Assembly: GCF_036053395.1 (NCBI RefSeq)
Contig: NZ_CP107942.1
Span: forward strand, 10,964,001 to 11,028,000
Reading direction: 5' to 3'
DNA: 64,000 bases
From: Actinoplanes sp. NBC_00393
GTDB taxonomy: Bacteria > Actinomycetota > Actinomycetes > Mycobacteriales > Micromonosporaceae
The notes under the pieces were generated by a model. That model worked only from the letters and a program-made list of their open reading frames with translations, ran no database searches and was not told where the DNA came from. Shown piece by piece: positions 50,180-57,921 of the stretch (position 1 is its first letter; each line of letters begins with the position of its first letter). A program made the position numbers and the translations under genes.

Positions 50180-51569
50180 GGGAGTGTCAAGAAAACGGTG
50201 TAACTCGATTTGTTGAAGGTCAGTTACGGCCTGCGGTGAGGCGTCCTTCGAAGGCGAGGTCGAAGGCGTTGAGGGCGGGTTTCCAGCGCATAGTCCAGCG
50301 GCGCTGGCCGGTGCCGGTCGGGTCCAGGGCCATCACGGCGAGGTAGACGCATTTCAGGGCAGCCTGCTCGTTCGGGAAGTGCCCGCGGGCCCGCACGGCC
50401 CGGCGGATCCGGGCGTTCACGCTCTCGATCGCGTTGGTCGAGCAGACGACCTTGCGGATCTCGGCGTCGAAGGCCAGGAACGGCACGAACTCGGCCCAGG
50501 CGTTCTCCCAGAGCCGGACGATCGCCGGGTATCGCTCGCCCCAGACCTCGGCGAACTCCAGGAACCGCTGCTCGGCGGCTTGCTCGGTCGGTGCGGTGTA
50601 GACCGGCTTCAACGCCTTCGCGATGGCGTCCCAGTGCTGCCGGCCGGCGTATTTGAACGAGTTGCGCAGAAGGTGAACCACACACGTCTGGACCACCGTC
50701 TGCGGCCACACGGTGTTGATCGCGTCAGGCAGGCCGGTGAGGCCGTCGCAGACGGCCATCAGCACGTCCTCGACGCCGCGGTTCTTGAGCTCGGTGCACA
50801 CGCTGAACCAGAACTTGGCGCCCTCGCCGCCGTCGCCGGCCCACAGCCCGAGGATGTCGCGGGTGCCCTCGGCGGTGACCGCCAAAGCGACGTAGATCGG
50901 CCGGTTGGCGACCTTCCCGTCGCGGATCTTGACGTTGATCGCGTCGAGGAACACGACCGGATAGACACGGTCCAGGGGCCGGTTCTGCCACTCAGCCATG
51001 CCGTCCATCACCTTGTCGGTGATCGTGGAGATCGTCTGCCGCGACACCTCGGCGCCATAGACTTCGGCCAGGTGAGCGCTGATCTCCCCGGTGGTCAGGC
51101 CCTTCGCCGACAGCGACAGGACCATGTCCTCGACCCCGGTCAGCCGGCGCTGCCGCTTCTTGACGATCTGCGGCTCGAACGAGCCGTCCCGGTCCCGCGG
51201 CACGACGATCTCGACCGGGCCGACATCAGTGAGCACCGTCTTCGCCCTCGACCCGTTGCGGGAGTTCCCGCCGTCCTTGCCGGCCGGATCGTGCTTCTCA
51301 TAGCCGAGGTGGTCGGTGATCTCACCGTCCATCGCCGCCTCGATCACCCGCTTGGTCAGCTGCTGCAGCAGACCACCCTCACCGGTCAGCTGCAGGCCCG
51401 CGGCACGAGCCTGCTCCACGAGCCGGCCGACCAGTTCGGCATCGACACTCCCAGACAAGGCTGCCGGGTCCTTCTTCTTGGCCACCGCGGAAGTATCCAC
51501 GGCCTCCGTCATCATGGTCATCAGGTGCGTCTCCTTGATCAGGAGTTACACCGTTCTTTTTACAGTCCC
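50180..51569. mobile_element. IS256-family insertion sequence (nested)
   Basis: A 1390-bp element with 27-bp imperfect terminal repeats, left GGGAGTGTCAAGAAAACGGT and right (complement) GGGACTGTAAAAAGAACGGT, both continuing GTAACTC, differing at four positions. It is flanked by the 8-bp direct repeat TCGACGAG at 50172-50179 and 51570-51577, the length expected of IS256. The target lies in the right terminal repeat of the ISAzo13 element. Left and right ends differ slightly, so it may have been present for some time. Confidence 0.93.
50220..51521 (-). CDS. IS256-family (Mutator-like) transposase
   Basis: A 433-residue DDE transposase: SRNGSRAKTVLTDVGPVEIVVPRDRDG in the N-terminal domain, catalytic Asp in PVVFLDAINVKIRDGKVANR, second Asp in VCDGLTGLPDAINTVWP and Glu in STNAIESVNARIRRAVRARG. 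It is intact. AAGGAGA precedes the start. It lies on the opposite strand to the ISAzo13 transposase, so transcription is convergent. Confidence 0.95.
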   Translation of the reverse strand: MTMMTEAVDTSAVAKKKDPAALSGSVDAELVGRLVEQARAAGLQLTGEGGLLQQLTKRVIEAAMDGEITDHLGYEKHDPAGKDGGNSRNGSRAKTVLTDVGPVEIVVPRDRDGSFEPQIVKKRQRRLTGVEDMVLSLSAKGLTTGEISAHLAEVYGAEVSRQTISTITDKVMDGMAEWQNRPLDRVYPVVFLDAINVKIRDGKVANRPIYVALAVTAEGTRDILGLWAGDGGEGAKFWFSVCTELKNRGVEDVLMAVCDGLTGLPDAINTVWPQTVVQTCVVHLLRNSFKYAGRQHWDAIAKALKPVYTAPTEQAAEQRFLEFAEVWGERYPAIVRLWENAWAEFVPFLAFDAEIRKVVCSTNAIESVNARIRRAVRARGHFPNEQAALKCVYLAVMALDPTGTGQRRWTMRWKPALNAFDLAFEGRLTAGRN

Positions 51570-51580
51570 TCGACGAGCCC

Positions 51581-51840
51581 TAATGGGGCGGGGATTGCAT
51601 GCGTGGGCGGCGGCTGAGCCGGGCCGGCCGTCGCTGGGGCAGGTAATGGGGCGGGGATTGCATGCGTGGGCGGCGGCTGAGCGGGACCGGCCGTCGCTGG
51701 GGCAGGTATTCGGGCGGGGATTGCATGCGTGGGCGGCGGCTGAGCCGGGCCGGCCGTCGCTGGGGCAGGTAATGGGGCGGGGATTGCATGCGTGGGCGGC
51801 GGCTGAGCGGGACCGGCCGTCGCTGGGGCAGGTAATGGGC
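51581..51840. repeat. Repeat array C, right part
   Basis: Four 63-bp units with CGGCCGTCGCTGGGGCAGG at 51625, 51688, 51751 and 51814. Units differ mainly at two points: TAATGGGG versus TATTCGGG, and GAGCCGGGCC versus GAGCGGGACC. With the left part it forms a seven-unit array before the insertion. The following sequence to 51995 is ordinary GC-rich non-coding DNA with no repeat. Confidence 0.9.
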
Positions 51841-51995
51841 TGCCCGCGGTGATCTTTAGTGACGGCTGTGGCTGGGCGGGGTGGCGCGAGCACCTACCTG
51901 GGCGCGCTGGGGCCGCAAGCGGGCAACCGGCCGCAGGGAGTCGAGGGACGGGGCGCCACGGTTGTCCGGCCCGGAAACGGGGAAGTGAACAGGGT

Positions 51996-52169
51996 ATGAC
52001 CGACGAAGCTGAAGTGCGCCCGCCGCTCAGCCCGGATCCGCCGGCCCCGCCGGGACAGGAGGATCTTGTGGTGCCGGATCTGCCGCTGCCTGACCGTGAC
52101 GACCGTGAGGTGCCCCAGGGCGCCGACGACGTGACGGAGAAGGCCGGTGCCACCGAGGCGCCCGACTGA
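51996..52169 (+). CDS. Small acidic Pro-rich hypothetical protein
   Basis: A 57-residue polypeptide rich in Asp, Glu and Pro (MTDEAEVRPPLSPDPPAPPG, then VVPDLPLPDRDDREVPQGAD). It has GGAAGTG and AGGGT upstream of the ATG. I do not recognise a family; disordered small acidic proteins occur in actinomycetes. The coding potential rests on the ribosome site and codon usage only. The Lys-rich micro-ORF lies on the opposite strand 50 bp beyond its end. Confidence 0.5.
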   Translation: MTDEAEVRPPLSPDPPAPPGQEDLVVPDLPLPDRDDREVPQGADDVTEKAGATEAPD

Positions 52170-52218
52170 CAGCGGACACCGGTGGCGGCGGCAGAGGCGG
52201 CCGCCACCGGTTCGCGAG

Positions 52219-52275
52219 TCACTTCTTCTTGCTCTTCTTGTCCTTCTTCTTGTCCTTCTTCGACTTCTTCGCCAT
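52219..52275 (-). CDS. Lysine-rich micro-ORF (18 residues)
   Basis: ATG at 52275 opens MAKKSKKDKKKDKKSKKK and stops at 52219. It contains 13 Lys, 2 Asp and 2 Ser after the initial Met-Ala. GAGGGGGG lies 7 bp before the ATG, a much better ribosome site than chance, and the upstream region has a candidate -35 GTGACA and -10 TAGGTT with 18-bp spacing near 52340-52370. The AAG/GAC codon usage is typical of high-GC genes. It may be a real nucleic-acid-binding or membrane-active micro-protein; no family is recognised. Confidence 0.5.
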   Translation of the reverse strand: MAKKSKKDKKKDKKSKKK

Positions 52276-52422
52276 GGTGATGCCCCCCTCTCAGAAGCCG
52301 TCGGCCGCGCGGGCCGTCCACACGCGACACCGGACGGTGGCGCGCGGCAACCGAGAGTTAACCTAGGCGACCACAGCGTTACCTGTCACCCAACGCAAGG
52401 TTAATTAACGGTGGGTGACCGT

Positions 52423-54441
52423 CTACTCTCGAGCGCCGAGCAGGGCCACCGGCCGTTCGCGGGTCGCTGACCAGGACGTGAGTGCGCTGGTCACGCCGGT
52501 CGCTAGCAGAACCAACGCGGTGATGGCGAGCAGCAGCAGCCACGGTGGATCGAGGGTGGCGGTGCCGGTGACGGCCTCGGTGGTGGTCAGGGCCGCGATG
52601 AAGGCGGTGCCGGCGGCTACGAGGCCGAGCAGGATGCCGGCGAGGGTGACCGCTGCGGACTCGGCGAGCGCGGTGCGGATTACCTGGCCGCGGGACAGGC
52701 CGGTCACGCGGGCTTCGGCGAACTCGCGGCGCCGGGCGGCCGCGCCGATCACCACTGAGTTGATCACGCCGACCAGTGCGTAGAGGGCGCCGAGGCCGAG
52801 CACCACGATCATGATCTTGCTGCTGGTGGAGTTGCGGTTCTCCGCGTCGGCGGCGAGCCACTCGTCCACCGTGGCGACCGACCCGTAGGCGCTGAGGTCG
52901 GGAGGGGTGGCGCCGGGCTTGAGGCGTACGAAAGTGGCGGTCGGCGCCGAGGCGAGCTGAGCCGGCGGCAGCATGCCCGGCGGAAGCAGCAGATCCGCGC
53001 CGCCGCTCACGGCGGCCGGCACGCCGGCGGCGACCGGAATCTCGCCCAGGTCGAGACCGGGCAGCTCGAGGCGCGCGGTGCCGGCGGAGAGGTCGCCACC
53101 CGGACCGGTCGCGGCCGTGCGATGGCTCAGGCCGAGCAGGGCCTCGCTGCCCGGATGCATTCGGGCGTACGCCGAGAAGTCCACCACCAGCACAGTCACC
53201 GTGTCGGTCTCGCGGTCCTCGGCGTCCCCGGTGGTGGCCCGGCCGGGCAGTTCGATCTCGGTCGACACGGCCGCAACGCCCGGCATGGCGGCGATCCGCG
53301 CACCAACCGGCGCGGATGAGGCATCAGATGAAGGCGAGGCTTCCGGCCCGGCCAACCCGTCGGATCGAGGTGAGCTGGTCGGTCCGGCCGATTGAGGAGG
53401 GCCGGCCGAGGCGTCGGATCGAGCGGGGGTGGCTTGCCCGGGTGAGGAGACCACCAGGTCGGCCGCGGTGGATCGGCGCATCTGGTCGACGCCGGAGGCG
53501 GTGAAGGAGGCCGACGCGCCGGTCTGGCCGACGACCAGGGCGACCAGGACCGTCACCGGCGCGGCGACCGCGGCGCTGCGGCGGCGGCCGTCGCGCAGGT
53601 TGGCGCGGGCCAGCGAGCTGAGCGGGCCGCCCATGCCGGTGGGGATGAGGCGGGCCACCGCCGGGACCAGCAGCGGGCCGAAGGCGGCCGCCGCCACCGC
53701 CGCGCAGAGCGGCACGTTCATTGCCATCGCCGCGCCGCCGTCGGGGCCGCCGTGCGGGGCCACGATGGTCAGGGCGAGCGCGCCGCCCAGGAAGAGCAGC
53801 CCGAAGATCCACCGGCCGGCGGTCATCACCCGGGCCGCTTCGCCGGAGTCGCGCAGGGCGTCGAGTGGGCGTACCCGCGCGGCCCGGTGGGCGGCGGTCA
53901 TCGCGCCGGCGACGGCCAGCAGCAGGCCGGTGCCGATCGAGGCGCCGATGATCCAGGTACGCCATTCGCCGTGGAATCCGTCCGGCACGAAACCCATCCG
54001 GCGCATCAGCCAGGCGTGCACCGCCATCACACCGAGTCCGGCCGGGATGCCCAGACCGGCGCCGAGCGTCCCGAGCAGCACCGCCTCGCCCAGCAGCAAC
54101 CTGCGCAGCTGTCCCCGGCTGCCACCGACCAGGCGCAGCAGCGCGAGGTCCCGGCGGCGCTGGTCCACGGTGAACGCGAAGGTCGAGCTGATGATGAAGA
54201 TCGCCAGGAAGGCCGCGCCGCCCATCACCACGCCCAGCATCGACACCGCGGCCGTACGCCCGTCGTCGAAGCGCAGCTCCTCGGTGGCGGACAGGCCCGG
54301 CGGCGTGTCCATGGTGGCCGCGGTGATCAGCAGGAGCAGCGACGACTGCACCAGCGCGACACCCAGGCACACCGACAGGGCGGCGCCGACGAACAAAGTC
54401 CACCGCTCGGCCATCCCGGCCCGGCTCAGCCGCAGCATCAT
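52423..54441 (-). CDS. FtsX-like ABC transporter permease
   Basis: A 672-residue membrane protein with an N-terminal helix ([20 protein letters not shown]), an FtsX-type module of about three helices ([40 protein letters not shown]), further helices, a large extracellular part, and a second FtsX module with [20 protein letters not shown] near the end. In the extracellular segment a low-complexity stretch (about residues 330-380) of Ser, Pro, Ala and Asp ([12 protein letters not shown]) is present. It pairs with the ATPase gene just upstream. Such systems export peptides, lipoproteins or antibiotics, or transmit signals. Confidence 0.9.
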   Translation of the reverse strand: MMLRLSRAGMAERWTLFVGAALSVCLGVALVQSSLLLLITAATMDTPPGLSATEELRFDDGRTAAVSMLGVVMGGAAFLAIFIISSTFAFTVDQRRRDLALLRLVGGSRGQLRRLLLGEAVLLGTLGAGLGIPAGLGVMAVHAWLMRRMGFVPDGFHGEWRTWIIGASIGTGLLLAVAGAMTAAHRAARVRPLDALRDSGEAARVMTAGRWIFGLLFLGGALALTIVAPHGGPDGGAAMAMNVPLCAAVAAAAFGPLLVPAVARLIPTGMGGPLSSLARANLRDGRRRSAAVAAPVTVLVALVVGQTGASASFTASGVDQMRRSTAADLVVSSPGQATPARSDASAGPPQSAGPTSSPRSDGLAGPEASPSSDASSAPVGARIAAMPGVAAVSTEIELPGRATTGDAEDRETDTVTVLVVDFSAYARMHPGSEALLGLSHRTAATGPGGDLSAGTARLELPGLDLGEIPVAAGVPAAVSGGADLLLPPGMLPPAQLASAPTATFVRLKPGATPPDLSAYGSVATVDEWLAADAENRNSTSSKIMIVVLGLGALYALVGVINSVVIGAAARRREFAEARVTGLSRGQVIRTALAESAAVTLAGILLGLVAAGTAFIAALTTTEAVTGTATLDPPWLLLLAITALVLLATGVTSALTSWSATRERPVALLGARE

Positions 54442-54442
54442 C

Positions 54443-55183
54443 TCAGCGCTCCCAGGCCGCGAGCCGCTCGGCGACCGCGTGCGTGTCCGCGCCGGTCAGC
54501 CGGTCGACCACTCGTCCGTCGCGGAGGAAGACCACCGCGTCGGCGCGGGCTGCCGCGCCCGGATCGTGGGTCACCATCACGATGCTCTGGCCGGCGTCGG
54601 CCATGGCACGGAGCAGATCCAGCACGGTACGCGCGGCCGTGGAATCCAGCGCGCCGGTCGGTTCGTCGGCGAAGAGGACCTCCGGCCGGGTCACCATGGC
54701 CCGGGCGATCGCGACCCGCTGCTGCTGCCCGCCGGAGAGCTCCCGCGGCCGGTGCCGGACCCGGTCGGCGAGTCCCACCGAGGCGAGCACCGCGCGCACC
54801 TCGGAACGGCGTGGCCCACGGCCGGCCAGGCGCAGCGGCAGGGCCACGTTCTGTTCGGCGGTCAGCGATCCGATCAGGTTGAAGCTCTGGAAGACGAAGC
54901 CGATCCGGGTCCGCCGCAGGTCGGTGAGCTGCTGGTCGCCGGCGGCGGTGATGTCGGTGCCGGCCACCACGATCCGGCCGGAGTCGGCCCGTTCCAGTCC
55001 GGCCGCGAGGTGCAGCAACGTGGACTTGCCCGAGCCGGACGGGCCCATCACCGCGGTCCAGGCGCCACGCGGCAGGTCCAGGTGGACGTCGTCGACCGCG
55101 CGGATCGCTGCGGCGCCGCGCCCGTAGGTACGGGTCACCCCGCTCAGCGAGACCGCGGTGCTGGTTTCCACTGTCGTCGTCAT
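54443..55183 (-). CDS. ABC transporter ATPase, MacB/LolD type
   Basis: A 246-residue ATPase: Walker [21 protein letters not shown]-loop [18 protein letters not shown], signature [16 protein letters not shown], Walker [14 protein letters not shown] and H-loop MVTHDPGAA. All motifs are intact. It precedes the FtsX-like permease by 1 bp and so forms the complete transporter with it. Several actinobacterial relatives export antimicrobial peptides, but the substrate is unknown. Confidence 0.94.
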   Translation of the reverse strand: MTTTVETSTAVSLSGVTRTYGRGAAAIRAVDDVHLDLPRGAWTAVMGPSGSGKSTLLHLAAGLERADSGRIVVAGTDITAAGDQQLTDLRRTRIGFVFQSFNLIGSLTAEQNVALPLRLAGRGPRRSEVRAVLASVGLADRVRHRPRELSGGQQQRVAIARAMVTRPEVLFADEPTGALDSTAARTVLDLLRAMADAGQSIVMVTHDPGAAARADAVVFLRDGRVVDRLTGADTHAVAERLAAWER

Positions 55184-55254
55184 GGGTTCGACGCTAGGGA
55201 CGAATCAGCTGGTAAGCGCTGATGCCTGCACCCCGGTTGGAGGGGGAGAAAACC

Positions 55255-56487
55255 CTACCGCCCGAGGATCGCCGCGGCCGCGTTGCCGGGACCGTCGATG
55301 TCGGCGTAGATCTTGCGGATCTCCTCGGCGGCCTGGCGGTAACGGTCGCCGGCGAGCAACTCCTGCGCCCTCGCGGTGAGATGCCGGCCGCCCGCGTCGC
55401 GCGGCCGCACCTCGAGCCCGGCGCCGCGGCGTTGCACCAGGGCGATGTTGAGCCGCTGTTCGAGCTGGAGCGGGATGCCGAGCAGCGGGACGCCGGCGGC
55501 CATCGCGGTCTGCACACTGCCCTGCCCGCCGGTGGTCACCGCCAGATCCACCCAGGGCATCACCAGGTGGCTGGGCAGCACCCCGCCGACCAGCACCCGG
55601 TCGCCGGCCAGGTCGGCGAGGTCGTGGACGGTGCTGGCGACCAGGATGCGGGCGCCGAGCGGGCGCAGGGCGCCGACCGTCGCGCGGACCAGGGCGGGGG
55701 AGCTGGAGGAGAGGGTCACGTAGACGATCGGGCCGGGCCGCGCCAGGAACTGCTCGACTCGGTCGGGGAGCGGGATCGGCAGGTGGGCGAAGAGCGGGCC
55801 GGTGACCCGCAGCCGGGTCTCCGGGCGGTAGCCGCGGCCGGGCCGCCACCCCTCGATCCGCTCGGCGGGCCGGCCGAGCACGTCCGGCGCCTCGGTGACC
55901 AGGGTGAGGTCGCCCTGCAGCAGGGCGGCGGTGCTGGGCAGCCCGGGCACGCCCAGCTTGGCGGCGACCCGGTTGAAGCCGGCGCAGTAGAACTTCACCC
56001 GGCTCAGCAGGGCGCCGGTGAGCCGGACGGCCGGCGGGAGAGGGCGGCTCCCGAAGACCGGTGGCACCCAGCTGGCCGAGTGCTCGGTGACCAGGCGCAC
56101 CCCGGCGAGCCGGCTGGACAGCGTGGCGGTCAGGGAGAACCCGGTGATGACGGTGTCGATGCCGTGCCGGGTGAAGTAATCGGCCTCTGCGGTGACGTAC
56201 GCCCGCAGCTCCTCGTCGCTGTAGGCGCTCTGCCCGACCGGCCCGCTGCTCGGCTGCTCGCGCAGGAAGCGTGCGCAGCGCGCGTCGTCCATCCGCGGCC
56301 CGATCAGGTCGTAGTCGATGCCGGCCGCGCGCAGCGCGGTCTCGAAGGTGCCGCCGTAGGTGGCGACGCGCGGGGTGACGCCGCGTGCCTGCAGGGCCCG
56401 GTAGATCTCGATCATCCGGGAGACCTGGGACAGGTAGGCGCAGTGCGGCAGGAGGCAGATCGAGTTAGGTAATATATTGCGGACCAT
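55255..56487 (-). CDS. GT1-family (macrolide/UDP-glucuronosyl-type) glycosyltransferase
   Basis: A 410-residue GT-B enzyme. The N-terminal acceptor half begins ICLLPHCAYLSQVSRMIEIYRALQARG; the C-terminal donor half has IVYVTLSSSSP, LPSHLVMPWVDLAVTTGGQGSVQTAMAAGVPLLGIP with the conserved nucleotide-sugar-binding region. It should transfer a sugar from an NDP-sugar to a small hydrophobic acceptor. The start at 56487 is 18 bp from the divergent MarR start and has no ribosome site, so the mRNA may be leaderless. Control by the MarR protein is likely. Confidence 0.85.
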   Translation of the reverse strand: MVRNILPNSICLLPHCAYLSQVSRMIEIYRALQARGVTPRVATYGGTFETALRAAGIDYDLIGPRMDDARCARFLREQPSSGPVGQSAYSDEELRAYVTAEADYFTRHGIDTVITGFSLTATLSSRLAGVRLVTEHSASWVPPVFGSRPLPPAVRLTGALLSRVKFYCAGFNRVAAKLGVPGLPSTAALLQGDLTLVTEAPDVLGRPAERIEGWRPGRGYRPETRLRVTGPLFAHLPIPLPDRVEQFLARPGPIVYVTLSSSSPALVRATVGALRPLGARILVASTVHDLADLAGDRVLVGGVLPSHLVMPWVDLAVTTGGQGSVQTAMAAGVPLLGIPLQLEQRLNIALVQRRGAGLEVRPRDAGGRHLTARAQELLAGDRYRQAAEEIRKIYADIDGPGNAAAAILGR

Positions 56488-56506
56488 ACGTGTAATATAT
56501 TGCGGA
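56469..56506. promoter_or_regulatory. Paired direct repeats between glycosyltransferase and MarR starts
   Basis: GTAATATATTGCGGA occurs at 56469-56483 and 56492-56506, 23 bp apart. Each holds the near-palindrome GTAATATATTGC (10 of 12 pairing). The first copy lies in the start of the glycosyltransferase frame and the second runs into the MarR start, where a MarR dimer on each would cover both transcription starts. Confidence 0.65.
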
Positions 56507-56979
56507 TGTCGGACCTGGAAAAGACCCTCTTCGATCTCGGCGAGAATTCCCAGCTCACGCCGTCGGTGCGGGCCTTCCGGGCCAGCCTGGTGCTGGCGCA
56601 GCGGCTGCGCTATCTGATGGACGACCGGCTGCGCGCCGACGGTCTGACCACCCAGCAGGCCGCGCTGCTCACGGTGGTCCGGGCGCTGGAGAGGCCGGCC
56701 CTGTCCGAGGCGGCCGCGGCGCTCGGCACCTCACATCAGAACGCGGCCCAGCTGGTCGCCGCGCTGGAACGCAAGGGCATGCTGCGCACCGAGCCGGATC
56801 CGGCCGACAAACGCCGCCGCCTCCTCGCCGCGACCGCGGAGGGCGCACGGTACTGGACCGAGCGGGACGCGGGCGACGAGGAGGCGGTGGCGGCCTGGTT
56901 CGCGGCGCTCACCCCGGACGAGGTGGCGGTCTTCGCCGGGCTGGCCGAGCGGGTCCTGGCCGGGCTCAGGGCAGCGTGA
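56506..56979 (+). CDS. MarR-family regulator
   Basis: A 157-residue winged-helix regulator: LVLAQRLRYLMDDRLRADGL, TTQQAALLTVVRALERPALSEAAAALGTSHQNAAQLVAALERKGMLRTEPDPADKRRRLLAATAEG, then a dimerisation helix. The ATG at 56506 lies within a repeat with no ribosome site, so leaderless translation is likely. It is divergent from the glycosyltransferase and probably controls it and itself. The end overlaps the YccF gene by 14 bp. Confidence 0.9.
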   Translation: MSDLEKTLFDLGENSQLTPSVRAFRASLVLAQRLRYLMDDRLRADGLTTQQAALLTVVRALERPALSEAAAALGTSHQNAAQLVAALERKGMLRTEPDPADKRRRLLAATAEGARYWTERDAGDEEAVAAWFAALTPDEVAVFAGLAERVLAGLRAA

Positions 56980-57346
56980 CGATCTCCCGGCCCAGCGGCC
57001 AGAGCGCGGCCGGGACCAGCTTGAAGTTCGCGATGCCGAACGGGATGCCGATGATCGTCACGCACTGGGCGATCCCGGCCAGGATGTGGACCAGGGCGAT
57101 CCACCAGCCGGCCAGCACCAGCCACAGGATGTTGGCGATGCCGGAGGCGATGTGGACGCCCGGGCGGCTCTCGATGGTCCGGCCGAACGGCCAGATCGCA
57201 TAGACCGCCAGCCGCAGCGAGGCGACGCCGAACGGGATCGTCACGATCAGGATGAAGCAGATCAGCGCGGCGATCCCGTACGCGAGACCGAGCGTCCAGC
57301 CGAAGAAGATGAACCAGAGGACGTTGAGAATGAGGCGTAACACCAT
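56966..57346 (-). CDS. yccF: YccF-family inner membrane protein
   Basis: A 126-residue membrane protein with two copies of the YccF-type repeat: ILNVLWFIFFGWTLGLAYGI, LIVTIPFGVASLRLAVYAIWPFG and NILWLVLAGWWIALVHILAG, TIIGIPFGIANFKLVPAALWPLG. The duplicated PFG motif in each half is the family hallmark. The function is not established. It lies directly after, and convergent with, the MarR gene. Confidence 0.93.
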   Translation of the reverse strand: MVLRLILNVLWFIFFGWTLGLAYGIAALICFILIVTIPFGVASLRLAVYAIWPFGRTIESRPGVHIASGIANILWLVLAGWWIALVHILAGIAQCVTIIGIPFGIANFKLVPAALWPLGREIVTLP

Positions 57347-57347
57347 C

Positions 57348-57770
57348 TCAGGGTGACGTACGTGCGCCAGTGTTCAGATCGTTGGCCTCCGGCGTCGGCG
57401 CCACGCTGTTCAGATCCGGCGCCACGTGGGCGCGCCCGGTCACCTTGGCATCCGGGTCGGAGAGCTGCCAGGCGGTGAGCCCGCGCTGCACGGCCAGTGC
57501 CGTCGCCGCCCCGGCCGCCCCGGCGAGCAGGATGGCGCCGATCAGGATCGAGCGCCTGCGCCGCCGCGACGGCGGAGGCCCGTAGCGCAGCACTGTCCAG
57601 GCGCCACCGCCGCGGCGGGCGCCCTCCGCACCGATGACCACGGCTTGCCGGCCCACCCGGGTGCCCAGTGCCGAGAGGTTACGGCCCGAATACCGCCCGG
57701 CCGACACCACGGCGTCCCGCGTTTTGATGACGGCGACCTTCGGATCGATTTCGTACCTTGCTCGGGACAT
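57348..57770 (-). CDS. Hypothetical single-span membrane protein
   Basis: A 140-residue protein starting MSRARYEIDPKVAVIKTRDA with GGAGG 4 bp before the ATG. It has one membrane helix (SILIGAILLAGAAGAATALA, around residues 75-95) and a disordered C-terminus with VAPTPEANDLNTG. The N-terminal half is Arg- and Gly-rich and probably cytoplasmic. I recognise no family. The upstream part of the longer minus frame (to 58298) is a shadow of the SulP gene. It ends 1 bp from the YccF start. Confidence 0.75.
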   Translation of the reverse strand: MSRARYEIDPKVAVIKTRDAVVSAGRYSGRNLSALGTRVGRQAVVIGAEGARRGGGAWTVLRYGPPPSRRRRRSILIGAILLAGAAGAATALAVQRGLTAWQLSDPDAKVTGRAHVAPDLNSVAPTPEANDLNTGARTSP

Positions 57771-57921
57771 GATCCTCCACCACCCCTGAAATCGGTTCCG
57801 CCCAGCCTCTGCCATCCCGGCCGGCGTGGCCTCACCCGCGCAGGATGAGCTTCCCGAGCGCGCCCGGGAGTCATCTGGCCGGGATGAGGCCGCCTGACCC
57901 GGGCGTTCGCACACTGACCCG

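Larger units (their letters stand above)
48444..51580. mobile_element. ISAzo13-family insertion sequence carrying a nested IS256 element
   Basis: The outer element has perfect 11-bp terminal inverted repeats, GGGCTCGTCGA at 48444-48454 and its complement (ends 51580, itself split by the inner element), flanked by TAA direct repeats at 48441-48443 and 51581-51583. Removing the inner IS256 and its duplicated 8 bp leaves 1739 bp. It is inserted inside array C; excision with one TAA restores the exact 63-bp phase of the array. One transposase gene is complete, but the right end is broken by IS256, so mobility is probably lost or impaired. Confidence 0.92.
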
